Origin: Periplaneta americana
Lineage: Eukaryota; Arthropoda; Insecta; Blattodea; Blattidae
NCBI RefSeq assembly: GCF_040183065.1
Contig: NC_091124.1
Location: forward strand, 64,362,001-64,426,000
Direction of reading: 5' to 3'
DNA: 64,000 nucleotides
The notes beneath the pieces were generated by a model. That model saw only the letters and a program-made list of their open reading frames with translations. It did not search any database and was not told the origin of the DNA. A program made the translations under genes and the position numbers. Numbering within the stretch: position 1 is the first letter of the stretch; each line of letters begins with the position of its first letter. Positions 12,090-23,815 of the stretch are shown in pieces.

Positions 12090-12599
12090 TAAATAAGGAT
12101 GATGAGATACTGTTACTTAAAAACCAAAATGTTTGCAAAAGATTGCATGTAATATATGTGCCAGAACTAAATAAAGACTAGAAAAAAAGTTAAAATGTTA
12201 GTGCTAAACTACAATAAATATAGACCTAGTTTATGTATGATGATTGATACAGATGACACTTTCCTGGCATTTTGTAGTTACATTACCATAGGGTCTTATT
12301 AATGTTGTTAAATTCTGACTGACATAAAAGCAATTACTAGTATTACTTTCAAAATAGCAATTTGTATGAATTTTGGCAAGAATACACAGTCGAGTTTTAA
12401 TGTGTTATGAATTAAGAAAGACTAAAGTATTGCTATCAATCTCTTAAGAATTTGCAATTTCTGACTATCCACAAAGTGTTTCTTATATAACAGTAACTCT
12501 CCATATTGCCTTAACATAGTGACTTGGTGAAACTCGATATTGTACCAATGGCAAGCACTTGACTTGCATCATTCACCTAAAATCTCCATCTAGTGGGCA

Positions 12600-12866
12600 G
12601 TGTGCTGAAATTTATAGTTCTTTCATCCGCCATGAAAGCGTTTCCCTTTGTGCACGAAAAGAAGAAAACTATGTAACACTATATGATAATAATTGATGGA
12701 ACAGTGGTGGAATGCCAGTAGGAGAAACAGGAGTACCCTGCCAAAACCTACTGCCAAACACTGTCTTTGTCTACCACAAATTGTAGTTGGACCTGCCGAG
12801 ATTCGAACCTGGGTTACCAGCATGGAAAGCTGGTGCTCTAGCCAGTCAACTAACAGTGTGCCATAC
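12600..12866 (-). repeat. tRNA-derived SINE
   Basis: On the minus strand, 12,866 to about 12,795 reads as a tRNA-like head: D-arm-like GTTGACTGGCTAGAGC, an anticodon arm CCAGC-TTTCCAT-GCTGG with a perfect 5-bp stem, and box B AGGTTCGAATCTC. The body runs left to about 12,600. The tail and target duplication are not clear. The anticodon position reads TCC (Gly-like), but this is a SINE, not a functional tRNA. Confidence 0.65.
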
Positions 12867-13234
12867 CAGAAATATTGAAGTTATGTAAAATTATCATTAA
12901 TGTATATATTCGGAGGGAGGGGGAGAACACAAATTCTGTTGTTATTTGTTTCAGCAAGACGAAATTATAGTGTTAAGTCTATAAATTAAATTCAGGGGTT
13001 ACCCATAGGTGGGAGAGCGGAAATCCCTCCCTTTGTCTCTTCCCCACCTTCTAGAGATTTCAGCTATATCTAAAGTGTTTTGCGTCAATTTTAAGCTTTT
13101 CATTACAAGTTTAACTTCATAAACTTAATAAAAATTTCACAAATCTTTTGTTTTTAGTTATATATACGTCATTCTAAATATTATTGACTTTCTCCTACAG
13201 ATACAGATCTCCCTAATTTAAAAAATGCATATGC

Positions 13235-13487
13235 ATATGAAGAGTCCACTGCAAGAATGATGGATGTCATTTGGAATAAATTTTTCAGAAGAAGCAATTG
13301 AAAGTTTGAAATGCTTAGCGCTCAAAGCTTAACTGTGATTTTCCGATCATTACTGGACAAAGACTATCAGTGTTAATGCCATATAACTCTCTATGTACAT
13401 TCTATATATCTTAAGCTATGCATTGACAATCTTGGTTCATTATCGACAAGATAGTGACATCCATCATTCTTGCAGTGGACTCTTCAT

Positions 13488-13489
<2 letters not shown>
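13235..13489. mobile_element. Short TIR element (MITE)
   Basis: A 35-bp inverted repeat (13,235-13,269 and 13,455-13,489; begins atatgaagagtccactgcaa) brackets 185 bp of non-coding DNA. The two arms match exactly as read. The right arm abuts a TAA microsatellite, which blurs the target duplication. Confidence 0.75.

Positions 13490-13531
<42 letters not shown>
13490..13531. repeat. (TAA)n microsatellite
   Basis: About 13 uninterrupted TAA units after an imperfect start. Confidence 0.9.
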
Positions 13532-13532
<1 letters not shown>

Positions 13533-16500
13533 TATAATGGAAGTGAAAAGCATAACGTAATATTCATTTGATATGTTTGTGCTGATGGACATTGCTGGAA
13601 CTAACTGCAATTGAAACACACTGTTGACCCCTTCCTCATAAAAGTGCGCTCTATCAGATGACTAATACAGAAAAATATTTCATGGCTTATTAAATCCATT
13701 CAGTCTACCATACTGCTTTATTTTTTCCCCTGCAGGGAGATTAGTCTGAAATCATCACTGGATGTAAGAATATATGCTTTATAGTTGAAGACCTCTTGGT
13801 AGGTGTTGAATTCCCAAATTCAACGCTGTTTTAGTTTCTCTTGCTCATATTCATCCTATTAAATATTAAGTTTATATTATAGTTTGTACTATTATCCAAC
13901 AGTGTTTATGAACTAATAAAAACTACACATTTGATTCATTTTACAAACCTCATGTAATTGGATTTCGAAAACTACTCTGTCTCAGAATGACTATGAAAAT
14001 TCTAATATTAAGTATAAAATTTAAAGTCCTCATTCTGAAGGCAAAACTTTAAACTATGACCATTCTCAACTCATCATAAAGGCATAGAGACTTACTTCAA
14101 AATAAATGTAGTCCGATTATAATTATAATTATTATTAGAACACTGAGTCGAGATATAATGCAATACTTTTTTTTTCTTCAGGCAATAAGGAGCTCGTTAC
14201 AGTTATATAAGAATCTGTTCTCTTCTCAGGAATTTCAGTGTAATAGATAACATTTTTGTAGTTCAGAGATTTATGACAAAGACGTTGATATTTTTCTATT
14301 GTGATGTGTGTTGCTGCAGCGTTGCCGAAGGCATGCTGCTCGTTTTGAAAGATACAGATTTGTAGTTTTGTGCATTGTTACTGTCACTGCAATATAAGAA
14401 GAATGACATGCTTGTTGTCTTCTGAACTTGTGACCAGTGCACCTGTAAGTTATCTGTAGTAAAAGAGTTAGATGTTAGTGTAGTCATGTTTTTAGCCGTA
14501 GATGCTTGAAAGATGATATCCATTCAGGATGTTGATGATGTACATTTCAGACTGCAGCACATTTAACTATGCATCGAGGTCAACGGCAGATTCTCTCAAT
14601 CATTACATTCCAGGGTGCTCGGCATTCTTCAGCTCACTCCCCTGTTCACTTACAGATCCTCTTTCATACTGTCCATTATTTCTTTAGTTAATATACTTTC
14701 AACCCTTAAAACTTTTTTCAGGTTATTTTATGTTAAGTGATTTACTTGTAATTAGTGCCAATATGTGTTCTGATTGTCGTAATGTACTTCATTTAGTTTA
14801 CCCTTCTGTGTTGGCTTTCTCATAGTGGTGAAGTATTGTCTTTATTGCCAGTCCACAGATGTACTGGCAAGACTGCATGTGTCTCCTACATGTTTTATGC
14901 ATGTGTATGAACTAATGTGTGTTTATTATTTTTCTGTGTGTGTAATATATACAATTATTTCGTATGACAGTGTTATTATGTTCCTGTTCTTAATTTAATT
15001 TTGGTTTTTTGTCCTTAAAGTGTGCTTTAGGCGTAAAAGTTATACCTTTATATTAATATGTCTCAAGCAAAATATATTATACATTGTCTGAAATTTTTAA
15101 TGATGTTCTATACAACAGTTTTTAGGCAGTAGATTTTCTAGTTTACTTTTTATTTCAGACAGAGTGTCGTGTTCTGTCTTTCAAATATTGCTCAGTTTCC
15201 AATGCTGAGAATATTTCTTTCATTCAAACATGGAAACGTCTTTTCTTCAAAATTGTTATTAAACGAATTCTAAAAATATAAGATAAATCACGTATAAATA
15301 ATGAAGTCTCAGTCTTCTTTTGTTCTATTTTTCTCTTCTTTATGCGTGCGTGATACCATTCCCAACAACTTATAAATAGCAAATTGCTTATATGAAAAAC
15401 AGCAAATACTGCTCAAAACTTACGAAATGTTTGTTTCACTTTTTGTAAATACTGTTTTATACATAAACAGAATTTCAATTTAGATTTTTAATATTTCAGA
15501 GTGTAGTCCTTAGTTTCTATTTCTCTAACTTACATACGCTACTGACTTTTTGTGACATCAGTGTTTCGAGTTTTAGAAAACGTCTGTATAGAATTGCAAA
15601 TTAAGAATGATTAAAAATTTGTCATATGATTATGGAGAATAGCTCTTAGTAATGGATCATTCATGGTGATGGAACTGATACCTGAAATGTTGGATCTCTC
15701 TACATCTATGACATGATGCAAATATACAAAACCACCTCGCACCATATTGATCATGGTGAAAGTCTCAAGTCATGCGAAATAAATATAATAATTAGGGAGG
15801 AATATTAGATGATCTACTGTTTTTTTTTTAACTTACAATATTACTATTTTCATATTCTGATGCAAAATTCATTTTTAGTTTTTTTTCTTTTAATTTCATC
15901 TTACTTAAACAAAAGAAATAATTTGTTCATTGCTACTGCACAAGTAAGTGTGCGTGTGTAGGATAATGTCAGTATGTTTTTATATACATTTATTACACAG
16001 ATTCCATCGTGTTTATATATATAACATAATAACAGTGTTTCGTATTGCAAATACCATAGTTTTCTAAGTAGTGAATCACATGGGTACTTTGTGTCAAGTA
16101 AAGCATAATATATTCATGAAATTTTAATAAATTAATACTGCATTGAACATATCTAATTTTATTTTGAAACAAAAATGTCATGTACCTACATGTAGTGTTT
16201 TACTTTTTTGCACAGAAGCATACTTTTCAATGTTCGTAAAGAAAACTTTGGATTTTACAGTCATGTGAAATTAAATCTCACAAGTTACAAAACCAAAAAC
16301 CTCTTTGCAGTCATTATAAAACTGAATTATATCCAAATAGAAATTTGTTACTGGCTTTATTTAATTATCAAAAGATGCATCATATAATGCATTGTTACAT
16401 TACGACGTCATTAACGCAAATTAGAGATTTATCGTGAGACTTGATAACAAATATTGAATAATTAATAATAATGCAGATCCAAAAGAAATATGGAATGAAG

Positions 16501-16556
16501 TATATTTCAGTCAGATGGGTTAATATAATTGCTTGAACATAATTTGCGCCTTTCAG

Positions 16557-16650
16557 TGTGTCACACCTTGTAACATTGTTTTGCCTCTTACTGTATCACA
16601 CCTTGTTGTAATATTGTTTTGCCTCTTAATGTGTCACACCTTCTTGTAAT
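16557..16650 (+). repeat. Tandem ~38-bp repeat at the exon 10a 3' splice site
   Basis: Two and a half copies of a unit reading tgtgtcacaccttgtaa, then cattgttttgcctctta, occupy the 100 bases before the acceptor catcag at 16,656. The units begin near 16,557, 16,592 and 16,630. The region includes the branch-point and pyrimidine-tract zone, and the pyrimidine tract itself is short. A role in splice choice is possible but unproven. Confidence 0.7.
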
Positions 16651-16656
16651 CATCAG

Positions 16657-16751
16657 GTACCCGCCATTTCCCTGGCATATGAAGAGGCAGAGTCTGATAT
16701 AATGAAGCGACGACCCCGTAATCCTTTCTTAGATAAGTTGGTCAATGAAAG
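16657..16751 (+). CDS. Atpalpha: Na+/K+-ATPase alpha, alternative exon 10a (end of M6, L6/7)
   Basis: 95 nt, acceptor catcag, donor gtaact, phase 0 in and phase 2 out. It starts [17 protein letters not shown] and continues [15 protein letters not shown], the last Arg being completed by exon 11. It supplies the cytoplasmic end of M6 and the L6/7 loop. It differs from 10c only at Arg/Gln and Leu/Thr. Because 95 is not divisible by 3, including two of these exons, or none, breaks the frame. I infer mutually exclusive splicing; no transcript evidence is available here. Confidence 0.92.
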
Positions 16752-17587
16752 GTAACTGCATCTGAAGTTCCCCACTTCCATATTTAGACACAGATATATA
16801 TTGCAGATTATTTTTATCATTATTCTCCGTCTTTTGATATCTGCTGCCTCATGATTCTTTGCACCTTCCAGTTTGAAATTATAAAGTCTCGAGAAAATTT
16901 ATCTTTGTCACCATGCTTCTCATACATTTTTAATGATGTCCGTCTTAACTGGACAGTAATCAAGCATATTCTAAAGGGAAAGTATTATGCTTGCAATTTT
17001 TATCAGATTTTCTCTTCCTGTAGATAGAACCTCATATAGCATGTTTAATCTTCTTGAATGATGCTATTTAATATCTTCATTTCTTTCTTTCTTTCTTTAA
17101 ATCTAAAAAATTTTGTTGATTATCCTTGACGTATAATGTGGTAAGTTCTTTCTTGGTAAGTTCTTTCAATTGGCATTATTTTTCTTCTTTCTTATTCTAA
17201 TTTAAAATTGCTCTTTCTATATTTTTAATCCAAGAATTAATATACAAGTGATTCCCGTCTATTTTATTAAACTCACATTCCTAAGAATCCAATTCCTGAT
17301 CCTGACACATTTGCTGATGAATGGGCGTCATTTGTGCTAGCCTTGAAGTGTTTGGCTGTCTATAAATATTTTATATTCATATGCTTGCTCTTCCAGAACA
17401 CTGGTGCAAATACATACTCTTGTGTAGCAAAGTTGCCATTTCAATTTATTTTCAGATTTATCATCTTTACTGGAGAACATTTATTCAAGAATGCTCTAGT
17501 CTTAAGTTGTAGCAGCAGTGATCCTCATATTTAATTAACTGACACAGTGCAAGTATTTATCATAATTATGTACATTCTCTGTCAATG

Positions 17588-17715
17588 TTCTTGAAACAGT
17601 CCAGAATTTAAGTTGTTTTTATAAAAATTCGCTCTTTCATTAAGATTTAAAATATTCTTGAAACAGTTCAGAATTTAGGTTATTTGTGTAAGAATTCTCT
17701 CCTTTATTAAGACTT
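17588..17715. repeat. Imperfect two-copy tandem repeat, ~65-bp unit
   Basis: The unit tcttgaaacagtccagaatt ... attaagatttaaaata occurs twice in succession with several substitutions. It is non-coding. Confidence 0.6.
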
Positions 17716-18934
17716 AAAATAGATTTCTGCTCCTATCAACAGTTGCAATGAATCTACCCGAGCTAAATTGAATAAAAGAGAATAATTATAAATAAATGTG
17801 GGCAGATCTCCTTTGTTTTGCAAATGTATGTAGTAATCTAAGATATCTTAACATGAAACATTTTTCCTTCGAAATGATATTTTTTCTGTAACATTACCTA
17901 TAATTATCACATATTTCATTATACATAAATGTAGAACTTAACAAGGTCTACAAAGCATTCCTCCTTTTTCATTAACTATTTTTCAAATACATACAAGTAT
18001 ATTCTTAAAATATTTTATGCAAGTTGTTAGTAGATATTTAATTCGCCTTCGTGTTTTGTCCTCCAAAGAACAGGAGTCAGTTTAATAGGGAACAAAGATG
18101 TAGAGAATGCTTGCATGGTTTCTTTTTAAAAAATGAGGTTGACTGTTGCTGAAATTTTAGTTTGTAGATTTCATATGTAGAGAACATCTAAACTTATTAC
18201 TGTGGAAGACAGTTCAAAGAAATATCCATATAGCCTTACTCTGCTACACTCTTATAGACAATTATGTGTTGAAAACTAAAGTTCTAACAAAATAAATACA
18301 CTTAAGCAATCCTTTAATATTGCCTGGGTATCATGTTTGCCATTAAGTCAGAAGTTCGCAAATTTAGACCAAATAAAAGATCTTGGAAGCCCCAAAGCAT
18401 GACTTAAATCACTAAAGACTTCATAAATTTAAGTTATCGAATAATTTACGAGTGCAAAGAAGTGTTATGATTCATAAAATGTGCATAAGTACTTTCTTCT
18501 TTCAATAAAGTAAAAGAAGGTAACATTAAAGTTATATCTTAATGAGTTTATCTTTTCAAAAGCATGCGTCAAATAATTATCCCTGCACAAATCACACTCC
18601 ATACTTTAATAATGATTTTTTTTTTTTTTTAGTTTTAAGGCAACATGCTGCTGAGTTTTGCAATTTCTACAATTGTCATTATATCTGCTTGAAAATTTTA
18701 CTTCAGTTAGATATTGTTAAAATGTGTACATGTCCAATTTTTTTCTCAAATTTTTATGTTGAAAAATATACACAGAAAAAAATAACATTTTTTTTATTAT
18801 TTAAGAATAATTTCTGTTGTTCGTAAACATTTATCTGGGCTTCACATAAAGATAATCAATTTCCTAAAAGTTTAAAATGAAGCTAAGACTCCCTATAATG
18901 AAATGGTGCATTGGTTTTTTTCCTTATCAATATA

Positions 18935-19521
18935 CAGACGTGGTCAAATTATTAGCAAAATTGAAGATTTTTATTATATATTTTTACAAAATATGATTCT
19001 TAAAATTACTACAGTTGACATTTTTGCGTATTTCCAAATTATTAGCAAAATTGAAGATTTGTATTGTATATTTTTAGAAAATTTAACTCTTCAGTTTGGA
19101 CTACATTTGATATTTTTGCATATTTACAAATTATTAGCAAAACTGAAGGTTTTTATTATATATTTTTACAAAATTCGATTTTTCAATTTGGAATACAGTT
19201 GACATTTTGGATATTTCCAAATTATTAGCAAAACTGAAGATTTTTATTTTATAGTTTTACGAAATTTGACTCTTCAGTTTAGACTGTAGTTGACATTTTT
19301 GCTAATTTACAAATTATTAACAAAATTGAAGATTTTTATTATAAATTTTTACAAAATTCAACTCTTCAATTTAAACTACAGTTGACATTTTTGCATATTT
19401 CTGTCTATTGTAATGATGAAATATGCAAAATCGTCAACTGTAGTCTAAATTGAAAAATCAAATTTTGTAAACATAATTATCATAAAAATCGCCAATTTTG
19501 TTAATAATTTGTCCACGTCTG
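18935..19521. mobile_element. TA-flanked TIR element with amplified left arm
   Basis: The outer ends are cagacgtggtcaaattatta and its inverse (taataatttgtccacgtctg), flanked by TA at 18,933-18,934 and 19,522-19,523, as in Tc1/mariner elements. Inside, the left-arm unit (aaattattagcaaaattgaa ... cagttgacatttttgc, about 93 bp) is repeated about five times head to tail. One opposite-strand copy forms the right arm. No transposase frame is present. Confidence 0.85.
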
Positions 19522-22063
19522 TACTTCACTAGTAAAAAAAATTACTTTGAACATTTGATTTTTTTGTCTTTTCAGTTTCGCTGCCCATTATAAAAAATCA
19601 CATTTTTCTTAATAATAATCATAAATATAAATGAACGCAGCAATTCATGCATAAACCTGTTGTGAATATGTGTGCAAAATTCCATTACTCTGGGATAACC
19701 ATTCAGGAGATACCTTATTTATAACAAGTTAAAATGTAAAAACTATGATTTGCAGTAAAATCACTTTAAAGTTTATAATATGCATTCTGAATATAGTAAC
19801 TACTTACGTAGGATAAACTGAATTTCTAACTTTGAAAAAAGATATCACGATGAAATCTTCACTACAGTATTCTTCAAAGAACAATAACTTGTTTGGCACC
19901 ATATTTTAAAATTGAAGGAAATCACCAAAATTGACCAAAACTCAGTAGTACGTCACCTTAAAAATAGAAATGCCAAGAGTGCATAGTCAGAGATGAAATA
20001 ATTTAGTAATGGAATTAGGAGTTTATAAGATCCTAATCTTCTATACATGTTCAATTTTTTAGTGATGATTCCCTTCTTTAAGTTATGACTGAAATTTATT
20101 ACTTATTATTTGCCAGTATTGCAATCCAATTTCTTAAAGCCCTCTTCCATTGTGTGACATAATTATTGGAATGTTGAAGAGTTGAAGTAATTATTGCTGC
20201 ACACATACATATAAAAATCTCTTTGGTTCTTAGTAAATCTGTCGGTTATTGCTATTAGTAAAAACATCAGTCTTGAATTGCGTATGTATCTGTGTGTGAC
20301 GATATAGTGAATATTTAGCATTATTATAGCATTATTACACAATTACGTGCAACAATGACGTATGCAATTTAAAAATCTTGTAAAATATGTATGTATGGGG
20401 ATACATACACGAGGCTTTGCATGTATTTTCATTCCACTTGATAAATATTTTTCTTTAAATTGGGCTTCCACGGTTATGAGAGAGACAAGAAAATATAAGT
20501 ACACTAATTGAACTATATTAAGGAAAAATGTAATTGAAATAATAGTAGGTAGCTTCACTTATGCATAATTTTATTTTCAAAATTTGTAATGATGAAGTCG
20601 CAAAATAAGTCACATTTTTTGGTGTATTGTAGTCTGTATTTCTTATTATAGCTCCCAAACTGTTTCACACAATTCAGTGAAACAACGATAATCCAGACTA
20701 ATTAATAATTGAGCTTTCAGAGTTACATATTTTTGGGTATTGGTTTTAAATTAATTAAAAGCAATAACATTTCACAATTGTCCTTATTAGCCACCTTATT
20801 GTCTTTGAAAAACCATTTTGGTTAATTACTCACATTAAATAAAATTACAAAAAGTATAGAATTGTGCATTGAGTTTCCTATTAATCAGTTTTCAGCTTTA
20901 TCATTGTTTGTTTGGTATATCAGTAATTTTAAACTGTCAATTTAAAATGTTTTGCAGTTAGTTTCGCTGCTATCAAAGCAGGAAGAATATTGAAAATGTT
21001 ATCAGCAGAAAGAAAAAACTTAACATAATTTGATTAATTTGATTCTGTAATCTTGATGTTAATCGTACTTTTCCTAGAATAAAACTTCATAACAGTTTGA
21101 AACATCTTTTAAGAATGATACACAATTGAAAGAATGGTAGCTTTCAACATACCTCATCAGCAAAATAAGTGTAAGATTGAAGCCAAATAGTGTTAACATG
21201 TGATTGTAGGATCATTACTACAATGTTCTTAGATAGGGAATTTTTCTTGAAACATAGACTGTAAAAACTCGCAACATTATTTCGTTATAAATAATTGAAT
21301 ATAACTGCTCTTCTTTAAGTTAAAAAAGTGATATTGTTAATAGAATTGTTCCAAGTTTTAAAACTGTAATGATGCAATTTATTTGTTACATGATTCATTG
21401 TATGCAGTTCCTTAGCTTTTTCTGAGTCATCATCCAGCCTTACTGTATACGTAAATCACTTTGTCTCATCAAGACTAACTGATACTGTTCTAATAGAAAC
21501 TCGATGTACAATGTCGAAATACTACATCATAAAATAAATAATTGCCATTTGCGTAGCTCAGGAGGTGGTGTATTTTCCTACTGATTTGAAGCTCGGACTT
21601 GCGTTCAGTTATCACTTGGGCTGATTTTCTGGTTCAGTTTTCTTACATTTTTTCCTCGACTATAATCCAAATGTCGGGTAATCACATTGCCAATCCTTGG
21701 CCTCATCTCGCCAAATACCATGTTGCTATCAACAATTCCACCGACATTAAATATCCTACTAGTTTATACAGCAATTTTAAATAATCCAGTAAAAAAAATA
21801 AATTACTGCAAAGTTCCCTTACAGTTCAATGCAGATAATTGTTCGAGAGCATTGTTCTTGTACGTGACTGTTAGCAAGCAGTTTTTCAGATTATTGCATG
21901 ATCAGGTATATTTAAGTTTGGATTACTGGGGTTTCATTGTGGCCATAGAGTATCAATAGGCCTACTTTCTTTCACATTACAAACGTTTACATAATTTTAT
22001 TAAATATCTAATTTAGAATATAAATTAACATTCTCTCATAGATGATATGTGCACTATAATGTA

Positions 22064-22179
22064 CAGTAAAGCCTCTGATATCAAGTTATTGTCTTCTATT
22101 TCCTACAATTTCATGTTCAGCCACCATACAAAATGTGTCATATTGGTTTGAGTAAGTTTGATATCTGAAAGTTTTACTG
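22064..22179. mobile_element. 116-bp palindromic MITE
   Basis: The ends cagtaaagcctctgatatca and its imperfect inverse (tgatatctgaaagttttactg) are flanked by TA (22,062-22,063; 22,180-22,181). It is pogo/mariner-like in form and non-coding. Confidence 0.65.
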
Positions 22180-22463
22180 TACAGGAGACTTTGGCTGCAG
22201 ATGTCTATATTTTTTAAGATTTCAATATTTAAAGAAATGTTTTTACAGCATGTTTCTCCTCAGTGTTTGATAGTGCTCAATTACATTTCTCTTTCCTTTT
22301 CATATTAGTAGTGCTGGTTATTTTGCTTAGATGTAGCATAGCATTAGCTGGTTCTGCATTTTGGTTTATTTCCAATTACTGTTCGTTTCTGTTATAGAAT
22401 TGCATTGTTTTTAGTTTGTAGTGAAGGAACACTAGATATATTTTCATGGTTACCCTCTCTTAG

Positions 22464-22558
22464 GTCCCTGCTATTTCTCTTGCGTATGAGCACGCAGAGC
22501 TGGATATCATGAAGATTCCGCCAAGAAATCCTCGAAAAGATAATTTACTGAATTCCAG
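22464..22558 (+). CDS. Atpalpha: Na+/K+-ATPase alpha, alternative exon 10b (divergent L6/7)
   Basis: 95 nt, acceptor ctcttag, donor gtagtt, same phases as the other copies. It begins [17 protein letters not shown] and then diverges: [15 protein letters not shown]. It keeps the M6 portion, the Asp-Ile-Met-Lys core, the P-R-N-P motif and the final Arg. It replaces the Lys-Arg pair after Met with Lys-Ile and moves basic residues later in the loop. The open frame and intact splice sites argue against a pseudo-exon. This is the most distinct isoform of the four. Confidence 0.9.
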
Positions 22559-23107
22559 GTAGTTTCTGCTCGATTGGTATCGGAGATTGGCTCAAATTAA
22601 TGGACAAATTAACTCTTATACATGCAGCGGTATTAATTTGATTAATTTATTGACTAGTGCTGGTAATTGTATCATCTGTGATGTGTCGCAACAGATTAAT
22701 CCTACATTGCAGTTTCATTAGTTTGTTATTTTAGGATGTGTCTAGCTTAAGCAGAATACTAATATTAGAAAATGCAACCCTACCTATCACGGTAATCCAC
22801 CTCTTTCTCTTTACATTCATATGGCTTAATTGGACTGTAGTTTAGAATTTGATTAGAGTAGGATTCACGTAGGAAAATATATTGTGTAGCGTCCATTGAA
22901 TGTAAAGAGTTTATTATGTTCTGCCTTCCTCATATGTACTCATTAGTGCCTGCACAGTGCTGCCTTAAGTGTTTATTATTTTTGTTCCCCGCAGTCTGTT
23001 GTGTCTTGCATATCTGTAGACATTGCAACCCTTCCCATATGTGTCTGTGTTTTTGTGTTTTTGATTTTTTACTTTGGTTATTTCATCATGTTGCGCCATT
23101 TTGTTAG

Positions 23108-23203
<96 letters not shown>

Positions 23204-23720
23204 TAAATTACGACTTCCCTCAGATGATGTGTACTGGGTTCTTTTATGGTGTCGGTACCTCCTCTCTTACTTAATATTTCCAATGGCTGGCAGAGTGATC
23301 ACATCCCTCGTGTGATGTGGTCACTCGACCCGCCTGCCCTTGTTAAACTTCTGCTTCCCACACATTTGTCGTTGAGTTGCATTCCGTCATGTTGGCATGC
23401 TTTGTCCAGGTAAGTACGTCTACTCTTGAATTATTTTCTTCCTTTTTTGTATCTCGACCCGAACCGTTTGGTTTGGTTTTTGTCACTGCTACCCCCTTTT
23501 CTCTTGCTTTTCAGCATGATTAAGTCCTTCACGTTGATCTTGCACATATCCTTCCATCCACCTGTCCATCTGCCTGTCTCGCAATCTCTTCACTTCTACC
23601 TCTCTACTATATTTGTCTGGGTGCAGCTAAGATCTAGCAATGAACATCTATGGAATTCAGTGATCTCTGCATGTATTTTGACTAACTTTCTACTGTATTA
23701 CTACCACTGCAACACTATAG

Positions 23721-23815
23721 GTGCCTGCTATTTCTCTGGCTTACGAAGCTCCAGAGTCTGACATAATGAAACGCCAGCCACGTGACCCGTACAGGGACAA
23801 TCTGGTGAACCGCAG
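23721..23815 (+). CDS. Atpalpha: Na+/K+-ATPase alpha, alternative exon 10d
   Basis: 95 nt, acceptor actatag, donor gtgggt (GTG-type, weaker than its neighbours). It encodes [17 protein letters not shown] then [15 protein letters not shown]. It has a Pro in the M6/L6-7 junction (E-A-P-E), where the other copies have E-E-A-E or E-H-A-E. It is the last copy, 518 nt after 10c and 3.3 kb before exon 11. Confidence 0.92.

Larger units (their letters stand above)
16752..22463. other. Intron between exons 10a and 10b
   Basis: A 5.7-kb AT-rich interval. It holds a 65-bp imperfect tandem duplication (about 17,588-17,715), an element with a tandemly expanded arm (18,935-19,521) and a 116-bp palindromic element (22,064-22,179). 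I see nothing else with structure between 19,524 and 22,060. Confidence 0.75.

Noticed and set aside
12795-12866. A functional tRNA-Gly gene on the minus strand
   Set aside because: The anticodon arm is perfect, but the acceptor and T stems do not pair properly and a SINE body follows; SINE origin fits better.
22464-22558. Exon 10b as a dead exon because of its divergent loop
   Set aside because: Length, phases, splice sites and the invariant DIMK, PRNP and final Arg are all kept, which decay would not preserve.
23426-23761. 111-codon frame overlapping exon 10d
   Set aside because: It runs through the 10c-10d intron and enters 10d in the wrong phase.
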